A stretch of 64,000 nt of DNA from Kitasatospora cinereorecta (lineage in GTDB: Bacteria > Actinomycetota > Actinomycetes > Streptomycetales > Streptomycetaceae). The notes beneath the pieces are model-generated. The model saw only the letters and a program-made list of their open reading frames with translations. It did not search any database and was not told where the DNA came from. Shown here piece after piece: positions 28,860 through 35,346 of the stretch. The position numbers and the translations under genes were made by a program. The stretch's first letter is position 1, and the number at the start of each line of letters is the position of its first letter. Where the stretch lies: positions 1,008,001 to 1,072,000 of the forward strand of contig NZ_JAMZDX010000003.1 in the NCBI RefSeq assembly GCF_024172095.1, in the 5' to 3' direction.

Positions 28860-28936
28860 GCGGCGTTCCACCCCGTGATGCCCTGCCCCGCCCCGGCGGC
28901 GTTCCACCCGGTGGTGTCCGCCCCCCGGCGGCGTTC
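28851..28936. repeat. three imperfect direct repeats downstream of ppdK
   Basis: The unit ccgccccggcggcgttccac occurs at about 28852 and again at about 28887. A shorter variant (ccgccccccggcggcgttc) is at 28918-28936. The spacing is about 35 bases. Non-coding; probably replication slippage. Confidence 0.6.
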
Positions 28937-28974
28937 TGCGCCGCTCCGGGCGCCGAACCGGCATGCTGGGGGCC

Positions 28975-29529
28975 ATGAGTAGCCGCCCCCGCCGCACCGA
29001 CCGGGACCGCCCCCGTTCCCGCCGCACCGCCCGGACCGTCCTCGCGACGCTCGTCGCCGCCCTCACGGCCAGTGCCGCGCTGACCGGGTGTGGCAGCTCG
29101 GGCGGTTCCGCTGCAGCCGGCACCGCGGCCACCGCGAAGGGCACCACGCCGAATGCCACGGCGGGCCGGTCCGCCAGCGGGGCGCCCAAACCGTCCCCGC
29201 CCGCGAAGCCCTCGTCTCCGTCCGGCTGGGTGCCGACCAACACCGCGCTCGCGGATGTCTGCCGCAGCAAGCTCCCCGACCAGGCCCGGGACACCCTCAC
29301 CCTGATCGCCAAGGGCGGCCCATATCCGTACCGCTCCGACGGCATCGTCTTCGAGAACCGGGAGAGCCGGCTTCCGCGCCAGTCCACCGGCTACTACCAC
29401 GAGTACACCGTGGTCACCCCGGGCTCCGACGACCGGGGAACCCGACGGGTGGTCACCGGCAGCGCCGGCGAGCAGTACTGGACGGGCGACCACTACGCCA
29501 GCTTCCAGGAGATCGACTCCCGCTGCTGA
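28975..29529 (+). CDS. RNase Sa-like guanyl-specific ribonuclease, predicted lipoprotein
   Basis: A 184-residue exported protein. The N-terminus is Arg-rich, followed by a hydrophobic segment and lipobox (ASAALTGC), then a ~45-residue Ala/Thr/Ser/Pro linker. Residues ~90-184 match the microbial RNase family (RNase Sa/T1/barnase): PYPYRSDGIVFENRES, GYYHEYTVVTPG with the catalytic Glu, RGTRRVVTG with the catalytic Arg, and YWTGDHYASF with the catalytic His. All key residues are present, so it should be active. The ATG at 28975 is the start. No barstar-like inhibitor is adjacent. Lipid anchoring differs from the secreted RNase Sa. Confidence 0.87.
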   Translation: MSSRPRRTDRDRPRSRRTARTVLATLVAALTASAALTGCGSSGGSAAAGTAATAKGTTPNATAGRSASGAPKPSPPAKPSSPSGWVPTNTALADVCRSKLPDQARDTLTLIAKGGPYPYRSDGIVFENRESRLPRQSTGYYHEYTVVTPGSDDRGTRRVVTGSAGEQYWTGDHYASFQEIDSRC

Positions 29530-29594
29530 ACACCCCGGCCCCACCCGCGGCGGCACGACATCCTCGGTGGGGGCGGCGTCGGCAGGTCGACATG

Positions 29595-30053
29595 ATCGCG
29601 TCCATGCCGATCTTCACCGGTGCGACCGCCAGGTCCCGGACGTCGAGGCGCTGCGCCGCCACCTCGGGCTCGACCGGTTCGACCTGCTGGCCCATTCGGC
29701 CGGTGCGGGCCTGGCCACCCACTACGCGGCGGCTCACCCCGAGCGGACGGGCCGGCTGGCCCTGATCGCCCCGAGCGCACAGGTCATCGGCATCCCGCGG
29801 AGGCCGACGCCGTCCACCACTCCGCGGGCGCCTACGACCCGCCGGCGACCCGCACCGTCCTGGCCACTCGCCGCCCCCGTGCTGGTCCTCGCGGCCGAGC
29901 TGAACGGGCAGCCCCTCGCCGCGAGTGGCGGCCGAACCGGCCGCGGCCTTCCCGGTCGGCAGCTGCCTGGTCCGGCCCGGTGCCGGGCACTTCCCGTGGC
30001 TCGACGATCCGGCCCGCTTTGTCCGGACAGTCGCGGAATTCCATGGCGGCTGA
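29595..30053 (+). pseudogene. decayed alpha/beta hydrolase
   Basis: Fragments of one alpha/beta hydrolase lie in order but in different frames. The first is VPDVEALRRHLGLDRFDLL, then AHSAGAGLATHYAAAHPER with the nucleophile Ser, up to about 29795. Next comes a short PVLVLAAELNGQPLAASG piece. After a further shift, SCLVRPGAGHFPWLDDPARF carries the catalytic His and ends at TGA 30051-30053. The N-terminal oxyanion-hole region is absent. At least two frameshifts plus an internal deletion are needed to explain it. Fragments resemble proline-iminopeptidase-type hydrolases. Confidence 0.75.
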
Positions 30054-30067
30054 CGTCGACGGCTGCG

Positions 30068-31387
30068 ATGCTCGGGCGCAATGACCCCGACAAACCACCC
30101 CCTTCCGACCGAGCACACAACGACACGAGCGACCACTCGACCGACCACCGGGCCGACCACTCGACCGACCACCCGCCCCGCCATCTGACTGCGGCCCTCG
30201 ACTCCCTCCGGGGACTCTCCGTCGCCGACGCGCTCGGCGCTCAGGTCTTCGTCCCCGTGAACCGCCGTCACCTGGCCGCCCGTCAGGCTCCGCCCGGGCC
30301 GTGGCCATGGACGGACGACACCGAGATGGCCTGCTCCGTCCACGCCGCGGTCGGCGAACGCGGCACCGTCGACACCTTCGACCTCACCCACGCCTTCGCC
30401 CGCCGGCACGACTTCGACCGCGGCTACGGACCGGCCGCCAACCGGCTGCTCCGGCTGATCCGCGAGGGCGGTGACGCGGTCCGACTGGCGTCCGAACTCT
30501 TCGACGGCCAGGGCTCGTACGGCAACGGCGCCGCGATGCGGGTCGCGCCGCTCGGCGCCGCGTACGCTGCCGACCCGGCGGCGGTCGTCGGGCCCGCCGC
30601 CGCGACCGCCGTGATCACCCACACCCACCCGCAGGCGGTGGACGGTGCGATCGCTGTGGCGGTGGCCGCGGCCTACGCCGTTCGGGCCCGTACCGAGGAC
30701 CTGGGCGGCGGTCCGGCCGGATTCCTCGGCCTGGTCGGCGGGCTGACGCCGCGTGGGGTGGTCAGGGACGCCATCGTCGAGGCCGCCCGGCTGCTGGACG
30801 CGGGGGCGGACGCCGACAGCGTCGCCCGGCTGCTGGGCAACGGGAGCCGGGTCAGCGCCCTCGACACCGTCCCGTTCGCACTCTGGGCGGCGGCCCGGCA
30901 CCTGGACGACTACCCGACCGCGATCTGGGAGACCGTGTCGGTCGGCGGGGACGTCGACACCACCGCTGCCATCGTCGGCGGCATCGTCTCCGCCCGGACC
31001 GGCACCGACGGCATCCCGGCCGCCTGGCTCGCCGCCCGCGAACCGTTGCCCGACTGGGCCGTCCCGGCGCCCGGCGGCGTCACCGGTCCGGCAGGTCGGC
31101 GGCCGATCGAACTGCCCCGCCCGCTCCCGGTGCCCGACGGACAGTGCTGGACGGACGCGGACTGGCAGCGGATCCGTACGGGCGGATCGCATCGCGACTG
31201 GGTCGCGCAGACCGCCGAGGGCGTGATCCACCTGCACCACAGCGGGACCGGCCACGAGCTGCTGGCGGTACGGGTACAGCCCACCCGCGGGGGTTGGCGG
31301 CCCGTCTCGGCCGCGTACGAGGCCCACCCGGGCCGTTTCGACGGCGACCCGGCCGCACTCGCCGGGCGACTCCTCGCCGACCTATAA
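30068..31387 (+). CDS. ADP-ribosylglycohydrolase family protein
   Basis: A 439-residue cytoplasmic protein. After a ~38-residue acidic/His tail with a repeated DHSTDH motif, the ARH fold begins (LDSLRGLSVADALG). The di-magnesium ligands are in WTDDTEM (residues 81-87) and the late SVGGDVDTTAAIVGG. Family members remove ADP-ribose from proteins or related substrates. The last ~100 residues (from about PVPDGQCWTDADWQ) form an extra domain of unknown role. The ATG at 30068 follows the pseudogene. The stop lies in the first unit of a tandem repeat. Confidence 0.88.
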   Translation: MLGRNDPDKPPPSDRAHNDTSDHSTDHRADHSTDHPPRHLTAALDSLRGLSVADALGAQVFVPVNRRHLAARQAPPGPWPWTDDTEMACSVHAAVGERGTVDTFDLTHAFARRHDFDRGYGPAANRLLRLIREGGDAVRLASELFDGQGSYGNGAAMRVAPLGAAYAADPAAVVGPAAATAVITHTHPQAVDGAIAVAVAAAYAVRARTEDLGGGPAGFLGLVGGLTPRGVVRDAIVEAARLLDAGADADSVARLLGNGSRVSALDTVPFALWAAARHLDDYPTAIWETVSVGGDVDTTAAIVGGIVSARTGTDGIPAAWLAAREPLPDWAVPAPGGVTGPAGRRPIELPRPLPVPDGQCWTDADWQRIRTGGSHRDWVAQTAEGVIHLHHSGTGHELLAVRVQPTRGGWRPVSAAYEAHPGRFDGDPAALAGRLLADL

Positions 31388-31483
31388 AGCCGACCTATAA
31401 AGCCGACCTGTGAAGCCGGCCTCTGAACGCCGGCCTCGGCGCGCCGACCGCTGAACGCCGACCGCTGTACGCCGACCTCCCGG
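31376..31483 (+). repeat. degenerate 13-14 bp tandem repeat carrying stop codons in all frames
   Basis: About eight units of the type GCCGACCTATAAA start at 31376, 31389, 31402, 31415, 31429, 31443, 31457 and 31471. The first three are 13 bases, the later ones 14. The stop of the ADP-ribosylglycohydrolase gene is in unit 1. Because 13 is not a multiple of 3, stops at 31385, 31398 and 31411 fall in all three frames. Confidence 0.8.
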
Positions 31484-31519
31484 CATCCGCGAACGGCGAG
31501 CCCCCGTGGAGCACGCCGA

Positions 31520-31550
31520 CCGCCGGCCGGTCCAGATGGCCGGCCGGCGG
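31520..31550. terminator. bidirectional terminator between convergent genes
   Basis: CCGCCGGCCGG (31520-31530) pairs exactly with 31540-31550 around a 9-base loop, between the ADP-ribosylglycohydrolase gene and the convergent GNAT gene. Confidence 0.75.
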
Positions 31551-31556
31551 TGCGGC

Positions 31557-32279
31557 TCAGACGGTGATCAGTGAGCCGCCGTGTCTAAGACACTCCTTGT
31601 TGAGCGGCGCCGGGTCCGGCGCGCTGGGGGAGGTGGCGGCGGCGATCCGCAGCTCGATGATGTCGCGGACGGCCGGCCACTCCTCGTCCAGGATCGAGTA
31701 GAACGCGGTCGACCGGACGACCCCGTCCAGCCCGCGTGAGTGGGCCCGGCGGACGCCCTCGGAGGTGGCGCCGAGCCGCTCGATCGCGGCCCGCGAGCGG
31801 GTGTTGCGGGCGTCGGCGCGCAGCGAGATGCGCTGCACCCCCCACGCCTCGAAGGCGTGCCGCAGCATGAGCAGCTTGGCCTCGGTGTTGATGCCGGTGC
31901 CCTGCGCGCGCGGGGAGAGCCAGGTGTTGCCGATCTCGGCGGCGTCCGGCACGGCTTCCAGCGGGTCGCCGTGGGGCACGCCGGGAGTCGGCGGCCACAC
32001 CAGCGGGCCCTGCCAGTAGTCGAGCTCCAGGAACCGGGTCGAGCCGACCACCCGGTTGTCGGCAACGCTCACCGTCGCGAAGGGCAGTGACCGGCCGGCC
32101 GCCTGATCGGCCAGGGCACGCGCGATGTAGTCCCGGGCGGCTTCCAAGCCGTGCGGGACGGGGGTGAAGGCGTAGGTCGTACGGTCCTCAGCGCCTGCCT
32201 CGGCCAGGGCCGGGGCGTGGTGCTCGGCGAGGGGCTCCAGCCGCACGGCGCGGCCGTAGAGGGTGACGGGTACGGGCAC
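31557..32279 (-). CDS. GNAT family N-acetyltransferase
   Basis: A 240-residue acetyltransferase of the RimJ/RimL type, expected to move acetyl from acetyl-CoA to an amine. It begins VPVPVTLYGRAVRLEPLAEH. The core includes TWLSPRAQGTGINTEAKLLM (the acetyl-CoA-binding region) and RISLRADARNTRSRAAIERL, typical of the family. The GTG at 32279 follows GAAGGA; the frame upstream of it has no family similarity. Substrate unknown. The last ~30 residues are Ala/Pro-rich. Confidence 0.87.
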   Translation of the reverse strand: MPVPVTLYGRAVRLEPLAEHHAPALAEAGAEDRTTYAFTPVPHGLEAARDYIARALADQAAGRSLPFATVSVADNRVVGSTRFLELDYWQGPLVWPPTPGVPHGDPLEAVPDAAEIGNTWLSPRAQGTGINTEAKLLMLRHAFEAWGVQRISLRADARNTRSRAAIERLGATSEGVRRAHSRGLDGVVRSTAFYSILDEEWPAVRDIIELRIAAATSPSAPDPAPLNKECLRHGGSLITV

Positions 32280-32946
32280 GGATCCTTCGGTCCTTCGACG
32301 GTCGTCGGGGCCCACGTGCCGGGGTTGCGGCGCGAGGGCTGTGGTCGTTCGCCCCGGTCTCGGACCGGCCGGCCGCACGGCTACGCCCGAGGCTGGGACG
32401 TGCGGTGGGTCGGCGGCCCGGAGGCGGGCAGCGCGGTGCCGGAACGGACACGGGTCGACGGACCGGTCCGGCGGGATGAGCGAGGGGACAGTGTGCGTCC
32501 GCGAGATGGCCGAGAGAGGAACGAGATCACGAAGGGAAGCAGGCGGCCAAGTGAAGGCAAGGTGCGCAGAGAGTGGCTGGCCGCACATCGGACCGGGACG
32601 TGGCCGACGCCGTGACAGACGGCGTCGCGACGACGCGTCGATGCGAGGCAGCGAGAGGACGATACCCGCAAGAAGGCAATGCGTCACTTCGCGGCGCGCC
32701 ATCGGGGGCGCGCGGGGCTTCCGGGCACGCCGCGGATCGTTCGATTGCGGCCGGAATGGTCGGTTCCGATCCGGCTGACACGCCCCCGACCTGCGGCTTC
32801 CGGGGGAGGTGAGAGGATTCGAGGGACGGGGTGAAGACTCTGGCGGGGACGGGAATGTCGGCGGCCTCCGCCACGCTGGACTGAGCAGGTCCGCGGACAG
32901 GGCGGATCCGAGACGACGACGAGACGGGAACGGGGTTGGGTGCGCT
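32280..32946. other. 667-base gene-free region
   Basis: No frame looks coding; those present are Arg-rich shadows without a family pattern. The middle (about 32480-32700) is purine-rich and AT-richer than the flanks. A small inverted repeat, cgacgccg (32605-32612) with 32620-32627, is present. It must contain the promoter of the GNAT gene (leftward) and probably that of the PAC2 gene (rightward). I looked for RNase P RNA and tmRNA signatures and did not see them. Confidence 0.5.
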
Positions 32947-33888
32947 GTGCGTGATCCCAAGGAGCTGTACGAGCTGGAGCGACAGGGCGTGACCGCGCTG
33001 GCGGCCGCGCGGGCCGCCGCCGAGTCCGACAGCGGTCCGGTGCTGCTCTACCACTTCGAGGGCTTCATGGACGCCGGCGAGGCCGGCGGCCAGGTGGTCA
33101 CCCACCTGCTGGAGCACGGCTCGCCCCAGGTGGTGGCCCGGTTCGACCACGACCGTCTGGTGGACTACCGCGCCCGCCGCCCCGCGATGACCTTCGATCG
33201 GGAGAGCTGGACGGCCTACGACCCGCCGGAGATCCTGCTCCAGTTGGTGCACGACTCGGTCGGCGCGCCCTTCCTGGTGCTCACCGGTCCGGAGCCGGAC
33301 ACCGAGTGGGAGCTGTTCGCGGCGGCCGTCGCCGAGCTGGTCGAGCGCTTCGAGGTGCGGCTGGCGGTCGACTTCCACGGCATCCCGATGGGCGTGCCGC
33401 ACACCCGTCCGGTCGGCCTGACCCCGCACGGCACCCGCCTCGACCTCGCTCCGGGCCACCCGAAGTGGTTCGACCAGGCCCAGGTGCCCGGCAGCGCCCA
33501 GGCGCTGCTGGAGTACCGGCTCGCCGAGGCCGGCCACGACGTGCTCGGGTTCGCCGTCCACGTGCCGCACTACATCGCCCGCTCCGCCTACCCGGCCGCG
33601 GCCGTCACCATCCTGGAGTCGGTCCAGTCGGCCACCGGGCTGGTGCTGCCCGGCACCGAGCTGCGCCGCAAGGTGGACGAGGTCTACGCGGACATCGAGG
33701 ACCAGCTGGCCCAGGGCGACGGCGAGCTGCGGTCCGCGATCCAGGGCATGGAGGGCCAGTACGACGCGGTCTCCGGCGCGGTGAGCCGGGAGAGCCTGCT
33801 CGCTGAGACCGCCGACCTGCCCTCGGCGGACGAGCTGGGCCGGCGGTTCGAGGAGTTCCTCGCCGAGCACGAGCGCGACACCGAGTAG
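32947..33888 (+). CDS. PAC2 family protein
   Basis: A 313-residue protein of the PAC2 (proteasome assembly chaperone 2-like) family common in actinobacteria. Conserved segments are YHFEGFMDAGEAGGQ near residue 40, FDHDRLVDYRARRP, and FHGIPMGVPHTRP with the following VGLTPHG. It is cytoplasmic with no enzymatic motif. The GTG at 32947 opens VRDPKELYELE, the family start; the ATG at 32809 gives an unrelated Arg/Gly extension. The lipase gene starts directly at the next base after its stop. Confidence 0.87.
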   Translation: MRDPKELYELERQGVTALAAARAAAESDSGPVLLYHFEGFMDAGEAGGQVVTHLLEHGSPQVVARFDHDRLVDYRARRPAMTFDRESWTAYDPPEILLQLVHDSVGAPFLVLTGPEPDTEWELFAAAVAELVERFEVRLAVDFHGIPMGVPHTRPVGLTPHGTRLDLAPGHPKWFDQAQVPGSAQALLEYRLAEAGHDVLGFAVHVPHYIARSAYPAAAVTILESVQSATGLVLPGTELRRKVDEVYADIEDQLAQGDGELRSAIQGMEGQYDAVSGAVSRESLLAETADLPSADELGRRFEEFLAEHERDTE

Positions 33889-34863
33889 GTGCGGCGCACG
33901 GGGCTGCTGGCCGCGGCGGCGCTGATCTGCCTGGCCGGGTGCAGCGGGGGAAGCGGGGGAGGGGCGGCGCAGCGGCCTGCGTCCGCCGAGCAGCCGGGCG
34001 AACCGACCGCGTCGAGCACACCAGCCGGCCTGAGCGGCCCGTACGTGGCGCTCGGCGACTCGTACACCTCGGGGCTGCGGATCCCGCCGCAGGTGGGGAC
34101 GGTGCCGGGGTGCGGCCGCTCGGGGGCGGACTACCCCTCCCTGGTGGCCGGACGGCTGCATGTGACGTCCTTCACGGATGTGAGTTGCAGCGGCGCCACG
34201 ACCACCGACCTGGCCTCCCCGCAGCGGACCGGCGACGGCACCAACCCGCCGCAGCTGGACGCGCTGTCGGCGGACACCGGGCTGGTCACGGTCGGGATCG
34301 GCGGCAACGACGCGGGCTTCCTGGCCGTGGTCGGCCGCTGCGCGGTCGAGAACGTCCGGCACACCCTCGCCGGTGCCGGCGCGTCCACTGGCGGAGGCGG
34401 CGGCGGCCAGGCGCCGTGCCGCAGCTACTACACCGACGGCGCGGGCCGCGGCGAGGTGGGGCGCAAGGTCGACACGGCCGGTGAGCGGCTGGGTGCGGCG
34501 GTGGCCGAGATCCGGCGCCGCGCGCCGCAGGCCAGGGTGTACGTGGTGGGCTATCCAGCCCTGCTGCCGGCCGATCCGGCGAGCTGCGCGGCGACGCTGG
34601 GTGCCGGCATGGCCCCCGGTGACGTGGCGTTCCTGAGCGAGCAGGAGCAGCGGCTCAATTCGGTGCTCAGGCAGCGGGCGGAGGCCGCCGGGGCGGTGTT
34701 CGTCGACACCTACAGCGGCTCCCGCGGCCACGACATGTGTGCGGGCGCGGCCACCCGCTGGCTGGAGCCGCCGCAGCCGGCGGCCGGGCTGGCGGCGCTC
34801 CATCCGAACGAGCGGGGCGCGGCGGCGATGGCCGAGGCCGTCCTGGCCGCCGTCGCGCACTGA
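33889..34863 (+). CDS. SGNH/GDSL hydrolase, predicted lipoprotein
   Basis: A 324-residue exported esterase/lipase. A signal peptide ends at the lipobox LICLAGC, then a Gly/Ser/Pro linker. Block I is YVALGDSYTSG with the nucleophile Ser, block III is VGIGGNDAGF, and block V is ALHPNERGAAAMA with the catalytic His. Six Cys fit the three disulfides of the Streptomyces SGNH lipase type. The GTG start directly abuts the stop of the PAC2 gene, so translational coupling is likely. The substrate could be lipids or acylated polysaccharide. Confidence 0.9.
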   Translation: MRRTGLLAAAALICLAGCSGGSGGGAAQRPASAEQPGEPTASSTPAGLSGPYVALGDSYTSGLRIPPQVGTVPGCGRSGADYPSLVAGRLHVTSFTDVSCSGATTTDLASPQRTGDGTNPPQLDALSADTGLVTVGIGGNDAGFLAVVGRCAVENVRHTLAGAGASTGGGGGGQAPCRSYYTDGAGRGEVGRKVDTAGERLGAAVAEIRRRAPQARVYVVGYPALLPADPASCAATLGAGMAPGDVAFLSEQEQRLNSVLRQRAEAAGAVFVDTYSGSRGHDMCAGAATRWLEPPQPAAGLAALHPNERGAAAMAEAVLAAVAH

Positions 34864-34889
34864 CCCCTACCGACTTCCCGCCTACGACC

Positions 34890-34941
34890 CCGACGGCCCC
34901 GGCCGCGGTGTCAGGGCAGGCAACCGCAGCGGGGCCGTCGG
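34890..34941. terminator. bidirectional terminator between lipase and nirD
   Basis: CCGACGGCCCCG (34890-34901) pairs with 34930-34941; the 28-base loop can itself fold (ccgcggt with accgc). It lies between two convergent genes. Confidence 0.65.
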
Positions 34942-34992
34942 GGAGTCGGGGTGTCGGGGTGTCGTGGAGCCGGCGGGGACCCGGGCCGGGCG

Positions 34993-35346
34993 TCAGACCT
35001 CGGCGAGCCGGACGGCGTACACCGGGATCCGCACCGACTCGTCGTCCAGGCACTCGCCGGTCTCCAGGTCGAAGCGGTGCTTGAGCAGCGGCGAGGCCAC
35101 GTACACCCGGCCGTCCGCGGTGGAGCCGAGCAGGCCGCGGGAGAGCACGTACGCGCCGGTGAACGGGTCGCGGTTGGCGGTGGCGTGGATCCGGTCCCGG
35201 GCGTCCCGGAAGACGGCGGCCTGGCGGCCGTCGGGCAGCAGGACGGCGACGCCCCGGCCGGGCAGGAGGAGGTCCAGGTCGCAGACGGCGGTCCAGCCGC
35301 GGCCGGCGAGCAGTTCGATCCGGGTCTGTACGGCGACGGTGGTCAT
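34993..35346 (-). CDS. nirD: nitrite reductase (NADH) small subunit
   Basis: A 117-residue Rieske-like protein that partners NirB in cytoplasmic assimilatory nitrite reduction to ammonium. It has the NirD pattern (GRGVAVLLPDGRQAAVFRDA, NRDPFTGAYVLSRG, ASPLLKHRFDLETGECLDD), without the Rieske Cys/His pairs, as is normal for bacterial NirD. Its ATG overlaps the nirB stop by four bases. Last gene of the nas/nir operon. Confidence 0.95.
   Translation of the reverse strand: MTTVAVQTRIELLAGRGWTAVCDLDLLLPGRGVAVLLPDGRQAAVFRDARDRIHATANRDPFTGAYVLSRGLLGSTADGRVYVASPLLKHRFDLETGECLDDESVRIPVYAVRLAEV

Noticed and set aside
32460..32700. RNase P RNA or other structural RNA in the purine-rich gap
   Set aside because: The conserved RNase P core sequences are absent, and no long-range pairing could be recognised by eye.
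31557..32960. Extended GNAT frame reaching upstream to 32960
   Set aside because: The N-terminal 227 residues are Arg/Pro-rich with no family similarity. GTG 32279 has a ribosome binding site and starts the GNAT domain.
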